Shown here in pieces: positions 53,079 to 62,506 of a stretch of DNA of 64,000 bases (positions within the stretch are counted from its first letter, which is position 1; every line of letters starts with the position of its first letter). Position numbers and translations under genes: made by a program. Location of the stretch: positions 62,001-126,000 of the forward strand of contig NZ_SCTC01000035.1 in assembly GCF_004299445.1 (NCBI RefSeq), read 5' to 3'. Under the pieces are notes generated by a model. It was not told the origin of the DNA. It searched no databases and worked only from the letters and a program-made list of their open reading frames with translations. The stretch is from Phenylobacterium sp. GTDB lineage: Bacteria; Pseudomonadota; Alphaproteobacteria; Caulobacterales; Caulobacteraceae.

Positions 53079-53582
53079 ATGAACTCGCCGATTCGCCCCA
53101 TTCGCATCCTCGGCCTCGACCCGGGGCTCCGCCGCACCGGCTGGGGCGTGATCTCGTGCGAGGGCGCGCGGCTGACCCACGTGGCGCACGGCGTCATCGC
53201 GCCCAGGGACACCCTGGCCTTCGCCGAACGGCTGCGGATTCTGTTCGCCGAGATCGAGGCGGTGATCGAGGCCCACGCCCCCGACGAGGCCGCGGTCGAA
53301 GAGACCTTCATGAACGCCAACGCCCAGTCGGCGCTGAAGCTCGGACATGCCCGGGCCATGGCCCTGGTGGTCCCGGCCCGCGCCGGCCTGCCGGTGGCCG
53401 AATACGCCGCCACCGTCGTGAAGAAGGCCGTGGTCGGCACGGGCGGCGCCGACAAGGCCCAGGTAGGCTGGATGATCGCCCGCCTGCTGCCCACCGCCGG
53501 CAAGACCGCCTCCGACTCCGCCGATGCCCTCGCCGTCGCCATCGCCCACGCCCACGCCCGCACCGCGAGGCGCGTCGCTTGA
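53079..53582 (+). CDS. ruvC: RuvC Holliday-junction endonuclease
   Basis: 167 residues from the ATG at 53079; a longer open frame upstream is unsupported. Acidic active-site residues are Asp14 (ILGLDPG), Glu74/75 (VEETFMN) and Asp146/149 (SDSADALA), matching D7, E66, D138 and D141 of E. coli. RuvC resolves Holliday junctions with RuvAB. Here ruvA and ruvB lie about 8 kb downstream with unrelated genes between, so it is not in an operon with them. Confidence 0.95.
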   Translation: MNSPIRPIRILGLDPGLRRTGWGVISCEGARLTHVAHGVIAPRDTLAFAERLRILFAEIEAVIEAHAPDEAAVEETFMNANAQSALKLGHARAMALVVPARAGLPVAEYAATVVKKAVVGTGGADKAQVGWMIARLLPTAGKTASDSADALAVAIAHAHARTARRVA

Positions 53583-53636
53583 ATTCCGGCCCCGGCCCGG
53601 CGACTGTCGCCGCCGGTTAGAGTCGTGGGGCGCGGG

Positions 53637-55001
53637 ATGGCGTATTCGAGAATGGGTCTGGTCGCGCTGGCGGCTCTGGTGCTGGCGGGCGCGGCGCAGG
53701 CGGCCGAGCCGCCCAGGCTGCCGATGGCCGAGACCGAGGTCGCGCACCCCGCGCTGCCGCCGATCCTGTCGCCCCGCGACCGGGCTACTGTGATCGACGC
53801 CATCCTGGCCGACCGGCTCGACCGGGTGATCCCGCAGGTGATGCAGGTCCACCAGATCGACATGTGGGTGCTGGTGGCGCGCGAGTACCTGGAAGACCCC
53901 GTCGTCGCCACCATGCTCGACGCGAAGAGCCTGCGGGCGCGGCGCCGCACGATCCTGGTGTTCTACAATCCCGGCGGCGGCAAGCCGGTCGAGCGCCTGA
54001 CCGTCAGCCGCTACGGCCTGGGCGGCCTGTTCCAGCCGGCCTGGAACCCCGACGTCGAGCCCGACCAGTGGAAGGCGCTGGCCCAGCTGATCGCCGCGCG
54101 CAACCCGCAGAAGATCGCCCTGAACGTCTCGTCCAAGTCGGCGTTCGGCGACGGCCTGACCAAGAGCCAGCACGACGAGCTGGTCGCCGCCCTGACCCCG
54201 CAGCTCCGCGAGCGCATCGTCTCGGGCGAGGGCCCATCGATCAGCTGGCTGGAGACCCGCACCCCGATGGAGATGCAGCTCTATCCCGGCATCCTGCGGC
54301 TGGCCCACGCCGTCCTGGGCGAGGGCCACTCGGCCAAGGTGGTCAAGCCGGGCGTCACCACCACCGACGACGTCGCCTGGTTCTACCGCGCGCGCCTGTC
54401 CGAGCTGGGCGTAGACACCTGGTTCCACCCGTCGGTCGGCGTCCATCGCCAGGGCGTGAAGGACCTGCTGAGCGGCGACACCGTGATCCAGCCCGGCGAC
54501 CTGATCTGGACCGACTTCGGCATCACCTACCTGCGCCTCAACACCGACACCCAGCACCTGGCCTATGTGCTCAAGCCCGGCGAGACCGACGCGCCCGCGG
54601 GCCTCAAGGCCGGCCTCGCGGCCGCCAACCGCATACAGGACGCCGTGACGGGCGCGTTCCAGGTCGGGATCAGCGGCAACGACATCCTGGCCGCCGCCCG
54701 CAAGACGGCCATGGACCAGGGCCTCAAGCCGTCGATCTACTCCCACCCCCTCGGCTACCATGGCCACGGCGCGGGCCCGGCCATCGGCTTCTGGGACAAC
54801 CAGAACCCCGACCCGCGCGGCGAGGGCCGCGTGAACCCCGGCACGGTCTGGTCCATCGAGCTGTCGGCCTTCGCGCCCGTGCCCGAGTGGGGCGGCCAGG
54901 AGGTCCAGTTCCGCACCGAGGAAGACGCCTTCTACGACGGCAAGACCGTCCGCTACCTAGACGGCCGCCAGACCTCGCTGACCCTGATCCCCAGCAAGTA
55001 G
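53637..55001 (+). CDS. Exported M24 family metallopeptidase (Xaa-Pro peptidase type)
   Basis: 454 residues from the ATG at 53637; a GTG at 53625 is also possible. A signal peptide (cleavage near AAQAAE) precedes a creatinase-like N-terminal domain and the pita-bread C-terminal domain: WTDFGITY with a second Asp in NTDTQH, HPLGYHGHGAGP, SIELSAF and EEVQ-like FRTEED near the end. Periplasmic cleavage of Xaa-Pro peptides is likely. It ends 1 nt from the stop of the convergent exonuclease gene. Confidence 0.88.
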   Translation: MAYSRMGLVALAALVLAGAAQAAEPPRLPMAETEVAHPALPPILSPRDRATVIDAILADRLDRVIPQVMQVHQIDMWVLVAREYLEDPVVATMLDAKSLRARRRTILVFYNPGGGKPVERLTVSRYGLGGLFQPAWNPDVEPDQWKALAQLIAARNPQKIALNVSSKSAFGDGLTKSQHDELVAALTPQLRERIVSGEGPSISWLETRTPMEMQLYPGILRLAHAVLGEGHSAKVVKPGVTTTDDVAWFYRARLSELGVDTWFHPSVGVHRQGVKDLLSGDTVIQPGDLIWTDFGITYLRLNTDTQHLAYVLKPGETDAPAGLKAGLAAANRIQDAVTGAFQVGISGNDILAAARKTAMDQGLKPSIYSHPLGYHGHGAGPAIGFWDNQNPDPRGEGRVNPGTVWSIELSAFAPVPEWGGQEVQFRTEEDAFYDGKTVRYLDGRQTSLTLIPSK

Positions 55002-55002
55002 A

Positions 55003-55806
55003 TCAGGACCTGGCTCGACGCGCTGGGCGCCTGACCTTGCGGTCGGCGAGTTCGATCCAGACCGGCCCGTGGTCGCTGGCATGCTCGCGCCCGCGGTGCT
55101 CGCGATCGACGCCGCCGTCCGTCAGCCGCTCCGCCGCGGCGGGGCTGAGCAGCAGGTGGTCGATCCTTAAGCCCGCGTCGCGCTCGAACGCGTTCCGCCA
55201 GTACTTCCAGAACGTATAGACCGGCGCGTCGGGATAGAGGCTGCGCAGCGCGTCGGTCCAGCCCGCCTCGGTCAGCCCCGCGTACAGCGCCTTCAGCTCG
55301 GGCTGGAACAGCGCGTCGTCTCGCCAGCGCTCGGGCGCGTACACGTCGGCGTCGGTCGGGATGATGTTGTAGTCGCCGGCCAACACGATCGGCTGCCCGG
55401 TCGCCAGCAGCCAGGCCGCGTGCTCCACGAACCGCGCGTACCACGCCAGCTTGAACGCATACTTCGGCCCGCCCACCGGGTTGCCGTTCGGCGCGTAGAG
55501 GCACCCAACCAGCACCCCCTTCACCGCCGCCTCGATATAGCGGCTCTGGGTGTCGGCCGGATCGCCCGGCAGGCCGCGCATCGTCTCGATCGGCTCGGCG
55601 CCCCGCGCCAGGATCGCCACCCCGTTCCAGCTCTTCTGACCGTGCCAGACGGCGCCATAGCCGGCGCGCTCGATCTCGCGGGCCGGAAAGCTCTCGGTCT
55701 TCAGCTCCTGCAGGCAGGCCACGTCGGGCCGGGTCTCCTCCAGCCAGGCCAGCAGGTTCGGCAGCCGCGAGGTGACGCCGTTCACATTGAAGGTCGCGAT
55801 CCGCAT
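55003..55806 (-). CDS. xth: Exodeoxyribonuclease III (AP endonuclease)
   Basis: 267 residues from the ATG at 55806. MRIATFNVNGVTSRL, CLQELKTE (catalytic Glu), a AGDYNIIPTD active-site block and SDHGPVWIE define the EEP-family ExoIII. It removes 3' blocks and incises AP sites. Convergent with the M24 gene and upstream of no partner. A second alphaproteobacterial Xth paralogue usually exists elsewhere. Confidence 0.93.
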   Translation of the reverse strand: MRIATFNVNGVTSRLPNLLAWLEETRPDVACLQELKTESFPAREIERAGYGAVWHGQKSWNGVAILARGAEPIETMRGLPGDPADTQSRYIEAAVKGVLVGCLYAPNGNPVGGPKYAFKLAWYARFVEHAAWLLATGQPIVLAGDYNIIPTDADVYAPERWRDDALFQPELKALYAGLTEAGWTDALRSLYPDAPVYTFWKYWRNAFERDAGLRIDHLLLSPAAAERLTDGGVDREHRGREHASDHGPVWIELADRKVRRPARRARS

Positions 55807-55852
55807 GCCGCGACACTGGGGCGCCGCCGCCGCTTGGGAAAGCCGCGCCGGC

Positions 55853-56599
55853 TCAGCGGTCCTCCGGACCACAGACGCCGTCCGCGAACGCCTTGGGCGC
55901 GATCTGGGCGCATCGCCGGTGCGCCGCGCGCACGATCCGCCGCAGTTCGCGCATCGACCGCGCCTCCGTCTCCAGCCACGGCGCCTGCTCGGCGGCGGTC
56001 TCGACGATGTACGCGAACGCGATCTCCTTCGCCCGCCGGTACAGGTCGACAAACTCGCGATGGGCGCGCAGCCAGTTGTAGACCGTCCCCACCGAGGGCA
56101 TCTCGGGATCGCGGCACACCGACTGCAGCGTCTCGCCCAGGCACAGGCGGTCGCAGATCGCCTCGGCGATGTCCGGCCGATAGCCGCTCAGCCCCCGGTT
56201 CCAGGCCGGCCGCCCCCAGCTCCCCGGCCCGCCGGCATACAACACCCGCCCCTGCGCCGGCCCCGCCTTCACCGCCGCCTCGTCCGCCGCCCACTTCGCC
56301 TGCCGCGCCGCCTCCTGCTCGGCGTGCGCCGCCATCGCGCGCCGCCGCGCCAAATGCCGCGCGACGGCCCAGCACTCGGCAAAGTCCGGATGCGACCGCG
56401 CCCAGTTCCACACGGTCTTCTCGGTCGGCATCGACGGGTCCGCCCGGCAGATCGACCGCAGGCTCTCCCCCTCCGCGACCCGCTGGCAGATCGAGGCGGC
56501 CAGCTCTGCCGTGTACTTCGACGCATAGATCCCCGGCGGCGGCGGCTGGCGGGCGAGCGTACGAACGGCCTGCGGCCGCGAGGCGTCGGAATGGGTCAT
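55853..56599 (-). CDS. Tandem-HTH protein, terminase-small-subunit-like
   Basis: 248 residues made of two homologous blocks, at about 29-82 and 140-193, each with an ICxRxxxGExLxSxCRdPxMP core, TVxxW and a trailing helix. This fits the HTH of phage terminase small subunits and related DNA-binding proteins. The linker is Ala/Lys/Gly-rich and the tail is Arg-rich. There is no large terminase or other phage gene here, so it is more likely a domesticated or chromosomal DNA-binding protein. Function unknown. Confidence 0.6.
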   Translation of the reverse strand: MTHSDASRPQAVRTLARQPPPPGIYASKYTAELAASICQRVAEGESLRSICRADPSMPTEKTVWNWARSHPDFAECWAVARHLARRRAMAAHAEQEAARQAKWAADEAAVKAGPAQGRVLYAGGPGSWGRPAWNRGLSGYRPDIAEAICDRLCLGETLQSVCRDPEMPSVGTVYNWLRAHREFVDLYRRAKEIAFAYIVETAAEQAPWLETEARSMRELRRIVRAAHRRCAQIAPKAFADGVCGPEDR

Positions 56600-57373
56600 C
56601 GGACGACCCTAACCACCCCACCCGTCAAATCCGGACGCAAGCGCCCAATTCCTCCCCACAGGGGGAGGTGGCTCGCCGCCGGGGGCGGCGAGACGGAGGG
56701 GGCTTCCGCGACAACGGAAGAGCGTTCCCACGGACCGCCCCGCCGAACGGCCACCCGCCCACCCTAAGAGGCAGCATCCTTCAGGATGCCTCCTCCCCCT
56801 GAAGGCCACGGTCAGCCCGAGCCTGCCTCTGGAGCTTGGTCAAGGATCGGCGCCCGCCGACCGCGCCAGCGGCGGCCCGCCCGGGCCGTCCTTGAGGAAG
56901 CGGAAGAGGCAGGCATGCTGGTGGGTGGCCGTCTTGGGTCTGCTTTGCGCCAAGTACAGACATTTGCGCACGGTCGAGGGGCTGACGTTCGGCGCCGGAG
57001 TGCCGACGCCTAGGCTATTGGCACAATCGTACCTTTGGTCGGCCGCTAATGCGCGTGCTGGCGGCGTAGGACACTCAGATCAGCGAGCTTCGAGCAGCAA
57101 TGCAACGGTCGCTGTCCGCGCATCCGGCATACGACGACATTCTAGCCACCACGCGTGTCCCCGACCGAATCAGTCCCCGATTGAATCCAAGCCACGGGGC
57201 TCGCTCCCACAGCCCGACGTGCAGGGCAGCGCGCGCACAGCTGGGCTGGGCGCAAACTTACGCATCGGCCCGGCGTCTGCCGCGCGCCAGGGCGAGCCGG
57301 AACCGAGCTTGGCCACGAGCGTTGGAAGACCTGGGTGTGACAGGCTTCGCGTGTCGAATCGGGGGCATACGAC
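56600..57373. other. Gene-free region with small hairpins
   Basis: 774 nt before the hybrid kinase. Near 56650-56800 are several short palindromes, for example CTCGCCGCC/GGCGGCGAG (56672-56692) and GCATCC/GGATGC near 56773-56788, in the style of other repeats here. The remainder (56800-57373) has lower GC and only chance ORFs of Arg/Pro/Ser-rich composition. A promoter for the kinase probably lies near the 3' end but I cannot place it. Confidence 0.5.
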
Positions 57374-60241
57374 ATGACCAGCCAAGCGGGGCCGGGGGCT
57401 GATACGCACGAGGCCGGCGGTCTAGAGCAGCAACGTCTCGCGGCGATCGTTGAGTACTGCGAAGACGCGATCATAAGCCTGTCCCTCGATGGCCGGGTCG
57501 CGAGTTGGAACAAAGGCGCCGTCGCGCTCTTCGGTTACACCGCTTCCGAGATGGTCGGCCAACCGATCACCCGGATCATTCCGCCGGAGCGTTACGCCGA
57601 GGAAGATCGCATCCTGTCGAGCATACGAGAGGGAGAGACCGTCAAGCCGTTTGAGACACAGCGTGTCCGAAAGGGCGGCGATATCCTTGACGTATCGCTC
57701 ACGGTCTCGCCCGTGAAGGACGACGCGGGACGAGTCGTAGCCGCGTCGAAAGTGGCGCGCGACATCTCGGCGAGAAAACGCACCGAGGAGGCCGGACGCA
57801 AACTAGTCGAGTGCTCGCAACTGGTCGGGCGCGCCTTCTTCGACGGCATGGTGGGTATCCTCGCCCAGTTCCTTGGCGTCCGGTGGGTGATGCTCTGTGA
57901 TTTGGATCCCGCAAATCTCAGGCGCGCCCGCACGGTCGCCGCCTGGACCGACGGCGCGCTGCAAGACAACTTCGAGTACGAACTTGCGGGCACGCCCTGC
58001 GCCAACGTTCTCAAGGACGAGGTCTGCTACTACCCGACCAACATCGCCGAGCTGTTCCCTGAAGACACCCTGCTCAAGGAGATGGGCGCCGAGAGCTATC
58101 TGGGGGTGCCGCTTCGCGCCAGCAATGGCCGCACACTGGGGTTGCTTGCCGTTCTGCACGACCAGCCACTCGACGAACGCCTGCGGCCCCGCCAGACCCT
58201 GGAGCTGTTTGTAGGGCGCGCGGCGGCCGAACTCGAACGGATGGCGACGGCGTCGATCAATGAGCGCCTCGGCCGGATCATCGAAGACGCCGCCAGCGAA
58301 ACGTTCGTGTTCGATGCGGAAACGTTGAGATTCGTCCTGGTCAATCGGGCGGCGCGGGAGAACCTCGGCTATTCCATGGGCGAGCTTGAGCGACTGACGC
58401 CCGTCGACATCAAGCCCACCCTGACCCCCGAGAGTTTCGCCCAGCTCGTGGCGCCCCTGAGAACGGGCGAGAAAGCGGTGATCAACTTCCAGACGATCCA
58501 TCGTCGGAAGGACGGCACCGACTACGACGTGGACGTCAGGCTCCAGCTACTCCGCGATGACGAACGCCCTGTCTTCTACGCGGCCATCGAAGATATCACG
58601 GCGCGCGAGGCCGCCGCGCGCGCGCTGGGCGATGTCTCTCGCCGTCTCGACACGATCCTGGACAACACGACCATGGCCGTCTTCCTCATGGATGACCGCC
58701 AGGAATGCATCTACATGAACGAGGCTGCTGAGCGCCTCACCGGCTACCGGTTCTCCGAGGTCACCGGACGCCCGCTACACGACGTCGTTCACCACACCCA
58801 TCCGGATGGACGACACTTCCCGCTGAGCGAGTGCCCCATCGATCGGGCTTTTCCTGAGGACAACCAGGTACAGGGCGAGGCGATGTTCGTCCGTAAGGAC
58901 GGCAGCTTCTACCCTGTGGCCTACACAGCGAGTCCGATCCGGAATGAACATGGCAAGCCCGTCGGGACTGTGGTCGAGGCGCGTAACATCCAAGCCGAGA
59001 TTGAGGCCCGCGAGGCGATGGAGAACTTCAACGCAGCCTTGCAGTCGCGCGTCGACGCCGCAGTGGCGGAGCGTGACGCTGTCGAGGCGCAGCTTCGCCA
59101 CGCCCAGAAGATGGACGCCATCGGCAAGCTGACCGGAGGTATCGCCCACGACTTCAACAATCTTCTGCAGGTGATCGGGGGCAATCTCCAGCTGCTCCGC
59201 CGCGACATAGACGGAAATCGCCGCGCTGAGAAACGGGCTGAGAACGCGATGATCGGTGTCGAGAAGGGCGCGCGACTGGCCGCACAGCTCCTGGCCTTCA
59301 GTCGCAAGCAAGCCTTGGCCCCGCGGGTCGTCAACCTCGGACGGCTGGTGCGCGGCCTCGACGAGATGCTGCGCCGAACTTTGGGCGAGGGCATCGAAGT
59401 CGAGACGGTCATCAGCGGAGGCTTGTGGAACACTTTCATCGACGAGACGCAGGTCGAGAATGCGATCCTCAACCTGGCGATCAACGCCCGCGACGCCATG
59501 GACGGCTACGGAAAGCTCACCGTCGAGGCGGGGAACGCGGCGCTCGATGACCGATATGTACGCCGTCATCCCGACGTGAAGGCCGGTCAATATGTCATGC
59601 TGGCCGTGACCGACACCGGCTGCGGCATTCCCTCTGATCTGATGGATCGCGTTCTCGAACCCTTCTTCACCACCAAGCCGGTTGGGAAGGGCACAGGGCT
59701 GGGCCTGAGCTCTGTTTATGGGCTGGTCAAGCAGTCTGGCGGACACATGAACATCTACAGCGAGGTGGGCCACGGAACCACAATCCGCATCTACCTGCCT
59801 CGTATCCTTCAGGAAGAAGCCCCTCAGGCCTTCGAAGATCTCGGACCCGTACGTGGCGGCGCGGAAACCGTGCTTGTCGTCGAGGACGACGACGACGTCC
59901 GAGCAACAGCCGTCGAACTGCTGACCGAGCTCGGCTACCAGGTTGTGCAGGCCAAAGACGCCGCCAGTGGCCTCGCCATCGTCGAAAGCGGCCTGCCGAT
60001 CGACCTGCTGTTCACCGATGTGGTGATGCCCGGGCAGATGCAGAGCCGAGAGTTAGCGCAACGCGCGCAGGCGCGCCTGCCGGGTCTCGCCGTCCTGTTC
60101 ACCTCCGGCTACACGGAAAACGCCATCGTCCACGGTGGCCGGCTTGATGAGGGTGTCGAACTCTTGAGCAAGCCTTACACGCGCGAAGCACTCGCCCGGC
60201 GGGTGCGGCAGTGCCTCGATGGCTCCGGCGCGTTGTCGTAG
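57374..60241 (+). CDS. Cytosolic hybrid sensor kinase (PAS-GAF-PAS-PAS-HK-REC)
   Basis: 955 residues, no membrane helices. PAS 1 is at about 20-135, GAF at about 145-295, PAS 2 at about 300-415 and PAS 3 at about 425-545. The H-box is [18 protein letters not shown] (His592), the ATPase boxes are [19 protein letters not shown] and [11 protein letters not shown], and a C-terminal receiver has Asp882 in [10 protein letters not shown]. This class phosphorelays through its own receiver. By eye its GC is lower than its neighbours', and no partner regulator is adjacent, so acquisition by transfer is possible. Confidence 0.92.
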   Translation: MTSQAGPGADTHEAGGLEQQRLAAIVEYCEDAIISLSLDGRVASWNKGAVALFGYTASEMVGQPITRIIPPERYAEEDRILSSIREGETVKPFETQRVRKGGDILDVSLTVSPVKDDAGRVVAASKVARDISARKRTEEAGRKLVECSQLVGRAFFDGMVGILAQFLGVRWVMLCDLDPANLRRARTVAAWTDGALQDNFEYELAGTPCANVLKDEVCYYPTNIAELFPEDTLLKEMGAESYLGVPLRASNGRTLGLLAVLHDQPLDERLRPRQTLELFVGRAAAELERMATASINERLGRIIEDAASETFVFDAETLRFVLVNRAARENLGYSMGELERLTPVDIKPTLTPESFAQLVAPLRTGEKAVINFQTIHRRKDGTDYDVDVRLQLLRDDERPVFYAAIEDITAREAAARALGDVSRRLDTILDNTTMAVFLMDDRQECIYMNEAAERLTGYRFSEVTGRPLHDVVHHTHPDGRHFPLSECPIDRAFPEDNQVQGEAMFVRKDGSFYPVAYTASPIRNEHGKPVGTVVEARNIQAEIEAREAMENFNAALQSRVDAAVAERDAVEAQLRHAQKMDAIGKLTGGIAHDFNNLLQVIGGNLQLLRRDIDGNRRAEKRAENAMIGVEKGARLAAQLLAFSRKQALAPRVVNLGRLVRGLDEMLRRTLGEGIEVETVISGGLWNTFIDETQVENAILNLAINARDAMDGYGKLTVEAGNAALDDRYVRRHPDVKAGQYVMLAVTDTGCGIPSDLMDRVLEPFFTTKPVGKGTGLGLSSVYGLVKQSGGHMNIYSEVGHGTTIRIYLPRILQEEAPQAFEDLGPVRGGAETVLVVEDDDDVRATAVELLTELGYQVVQAKDAASGLAIVESGLPIDLLFTDVVMPGQMQSRELAQRAQARLPGLAVLFTSGYTENAIVHGGRLDEGVELLSKPYTREALARRVRQCLDGSGALS

Positions 60242-60630
60242 GATGAGAGAAGGCCGGCCGCCGCCGCCCCGGCCCGCGCGCCGACAGCTTTACGCGGAAG
60301 CGAGTGCCATTGTAGCCCTGGATTCGATCAATTCATTCTTGGTCGGACCAGCGTAGCTATCCGGGCACCGCTCCGGCCAGCAATTCAATGGGCACTATTC
60401 CTCCAAGGGTTACGAAGCGAACACTTGGGATGAAGAAGCGTGGGGCTAGGGGTTCCCCACCGCGGTGCGAGTCCGTGCCGCCCCCGTCGTCCGAACGGAC
60501 GATCCGAAGGTCCGCTGCAAGTCACGACTTCGCCTAGGCCACCGGCGCTAGGCTTGCCGCCGGCCAGCGGACCTTCCCAACCGCCGCAAAGAGTCACGCG
60601 CCGACTTCGACCGTAGGCTCACAGCCCCCC
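60242..60630. other. Intergenic region holding a candidate structured RNA
   Basis: 389 nt between the hybrid kinase and the convergent rhodanese gene. The first part (60242-60430) shows nothing clear. The second part carries a run of stems (60440-60575, separate entry). Small ORFs here have no family resemblance. Confidence 0.5.
60440..60575 (+). ncRNA. Candidate multi-stem structured RNA
   Basis: Four stems in a row: GTGGGG/CCCCAC (60440-60460); GCGGTGC/GTGCCGC (60462-60481) with two G-U pairs; TCGTCC/GGACGA around GAAC (60487-60502); and a perfect 11-bp stem AAGGTCCGCTG/CAGCGGACCTT (60507-60575) enclosing GCCTAG/CTAGGC. The G-U pairs would be A-C mismatches on the other strand, favouring a plus-strand RNA. 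I could not match it to a known RNA family. It could also be a DNA element. Confidence 0.4.
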
Positions 60631-61566
60631 TCACTCCCCCGGCCCAGTCTCCACCGCCCCATCCCGCCGCGACCAGTCCTCGAACGACCCGTCGTACAGC
60701 AACACGTCCAGCCCCAGGGTCCGCGCCGCGAAGATCGTCGCGGTGGCCTGCTGGCCGACGTGGCAGTAGGCGATCACCTTGTCGCCCGGCTTCACCCCCG
60801 CGGCCTTGAACCGGGCGGCGATCTCCTCAGGCGACGCCAGGCGCGCGTCCGGGGTGGTGACCGTGGTGAGCGGCACGCTTTTGGCGCCGGCGATGTGGCC
60901 GGTCTTGTGGGGCTTGGCCGCCGGCCCGCCGGCGCGCTCGCCCGCGTAGAACTCCGGCGTGCGCGCATCGACCAGGACATAGCCCTTGGCGCGGGCGTGG
61001 GTCTTCACGAAGTCGGCGTCGACGACGATCGGGCGCATCTTCAGCGGCGGCAGCCGGCCCGGCGCGGGCGCGGCGGCGGCGGTCTCCAGGGCGCGGCCTT
61101 CCTTCGTCCAGGCCGCCAGCCCGCCATTCAGCAGTGACGTGCGGGCGCCCAGGCCGGCGGCGTCCAGCACGAACACCACCCGCGTCGCCGACTGGATGTC
61201 GCGCGTCGGGTAGACCACGATCCGGGAGCGATCCGACACGCCCAGCGCCTGCAGCTTCGCGCGCAGGGCCTCGGGATCGGGCATCTCCAGGATCAGCGGG
61301 TCCTTGGCGGCCGGCGGGGCGGAAATGTCGCCCAGGGTCACCAGCCGCGCCCCCGGCACATGGCCCGCGTCATAGCCGGCCTTGTCGCCCACGTGCAGGA
61401 CCACCAGGTCGGGATCCTTCAGCCGCCCGGCCAGCCAGTCGGTCGACACCAGCAGCTTCTCGCGCGCGGCGGCCGCCTTCGGCGCGGGGAAGCCGGATGT
61501 CTCGGCTAAGGAGGGCGCCGGCGCCGCGAGCGCCAGGAACAGGACCGCCGCCAGGACAGCTCGCAT
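60631..61566 (-). CDS. Exported two-domain rhodanese-type sulfurtransferase
   Basis: 311 residues from the ATG at 61566 (SD GAGGAGA). A signal peptide (cleavage near SLAET) is followed by two rhodanese domains. The first (about 40-165) has Pro120 where the active Cys should be (VVYPTRD) and is inactive. The second has the CxxGxx loop YCHVGQQA (Cys268). This is the SseA/thiosulfate sulfurtransferase layout, but exported. Periplasmic sulfur transfer is inferred. Confidence 0.88.
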   Translation of the reverse strand: MRAVLAAVLFLALAAPAPSLAETSGFPAPKAAAAREKLLVSTDWLAGRLKDPDLVVLHVGDKAGYDAGHVPGARLVTLGDISAPPAAKDPLILEMPDPEALRAKLQALGVSDRSRIVVYPTRDIQSATRVVFVLDAAGLGARTSLLNGGLAAWTKEGRALETAAAAPAPGRLPPLKMRPIVVDADFVKTHARAKGYVLVDARTPEFYAGERAGGPAAKPHKTGHIAGAKSVPLTTVTTPDARLASPEEIAARFKAAGVKPGDKVIAYCHVGQQATATIFAARTLGLDVLLYDGSFEDWSRRDGAVETGPGE

Positions 61567-61665
61567 CTTCGTCTCCTCGTTTCGCGCCAGCATAACGCCC
61601 GCATTGTTCCCTGCGAGTCCCCGCTGCGGTACTCCTCCAGAACACATGCCGAACGTGATTCGCAG

Positions 61666-62280
61666 ATGATCGGACGTCTCAGGGGCGCCGTCGCCGAGGT
61701 CGGGGAGGAAGACGCCCTGATCGACGTGATGGGCGTGGGCTATGTCGTGCGCTGCGGCAGCCGCACCCTGTCGCGCCTGCCCGAGGTGGGCGGCGAAGCG
61801 CTGCTGCATGTCGAGAGCCACTGGGGCGAGCAGACGGGCCTCACCCTCTACGGCTTCCTGAGCCGCGACGACCGCCAGGCCTTCGTGCTGCTGCGCACGA
61901 TCCAGGGCGTCGGCCCCAAGGCGGCGCTGGCGGTGCTGGACGTGCTGCCGCCCGCGGAACTGGCCGGCGCGGTGGCGCGCGACGACAAGGCCGCGGTGGC
62001 GCGGGCCAACGGCGTCGGGCCCAAGCTGGCGCTGCGCATCGTCACCGAACTCAAGGGCAAGCCGATCCACGACGGCCCGATCGCCGCCTTCCACGGCTCC
62101 ATCCCCAGCGCCGCGCCGGCGAAACCCTCGGCCTCGGGCGAGGCGGTCGCGGCCCTGATGGGCCTGGGCGTCGCCGAACCCGCGGCCCGCAGAGTCGTCG
62201 AATCCGCCGCCATCCGCCTGGGCGAAGACGCCGAACCCCCGGCCCTCATCAAGGCCGCCCTGCAGGAGCTGGGGCGTTGA
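61666..62280 (+). CDS. ruvA: RuvA Holliday-junction recognition subunit
   Basis: 204 residues. [39 protein letters not shown], the double HhH motifs [13 protein letters not shown] and [13 protein letters not shown], and the C-terminal domain III ([20 protein letters not shown]) are all present. RuvA tetramers bind the junction and recruit RuvB. It is divergent from the rhodanese gene and 226 nt before ruvB. Confidence 0.96.
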   Translation: MIGRLRGAVAEVGEEDALIDVMGVGYVVRCGSRTLSRLPEVGGEALLHVESHWGEQTGLTLYGFLSRDDRQAFVLLRTIQGVGPKAALAVLDVLPPAELAGAVARDDKAAVARANGVGPKLALRIVTELKGKPIHDGPIAAFHGSIPSAAPAKPSASGEAVAALMGLGVAEPAARRVVESAAIRLGEDAEPPALIKAALQELGR

Positions 62281-62329
62281 GGGGAACCCTGGAAAACCAA
62301 GGCCGCGAAGCGGCGCCCTCCAAAGGCAT

Positions 62330-62396
62330 GTCCACGAACCACACGAACCACACGAAGAGGCCGCGATCGTTCGTGTGGTTCGTGTGGTTCGTGGAC
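62330..62396. repeat. Composite element B: GAACCACAC hairpin
   Basis: Perfect 27-nt inverted arms at 62330-62356 and 62370-62396 made of the same GAACCACAC units as element A, with a 13-nt loop. It lies 50 nt after ruvA and about 110 nt before ruvB. Confidence 0.8.
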
Positions 62397-62465
62397 AACT
62401 TCCTGCGGCCTGGAACCACGAGGGCGCCCGCTCACGCGGGCAAGACCGTTCCGCCGCCCTCCGTG

Positions 62466-62487
62466 CCTTCTGTGTTTTCCGTGGTTC
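62466..62487 (+). repeat. Downstream box of composite element B
   Basis: A 22-nt CCTTCTGTGTTTTCCGTGG-type box, 70 nt after the hairpin and 20 nt before the ruvB ATG, matching the box at 50771-50792 at 19 of 22 positions by eye. Confidence 0.55.
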
Positions 62488-62506
62488 CCCTATCGGGGCC
62501 GCGCCC

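Larger units (their letters stand above)
62281..62506. other. Repeat-containing ruvA-ruvB spacer
   Basis: 226 nt between ruvA and ruvB, a pair usually nearly adjacent. It contains a small GCCGC/GCGGC hairpin (about 62301-62315), the GAACCACAC hairpin at 62330-62396 and the box at 62466-62487. Only repeat-derived ORFs are open. ruvB may need read-through or its own promoter. Confidence 0.6.

Noticed and set aside
55853..56599. Prophage remnant based on a terminase-like HTH
   Set aside because: No other phage gene, integrase, attachment site or transposase is visible nearby.
56892..57377. Open frame upstream of the hybrid kinase as a hidden gene
   Set aside because: The translation is Arg/Ser/Pro-rich without motifs, has no SD and lies in a gene-free region. 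It looks like chance.
60461..60500. Cobalamin-riboswitch-like stretch (CGGTGCGAGTCCG)
   Set aside because: The local likeness is limited. The GCCACTG and B12-box consensus segments are absent and no cobalamin gene follows.
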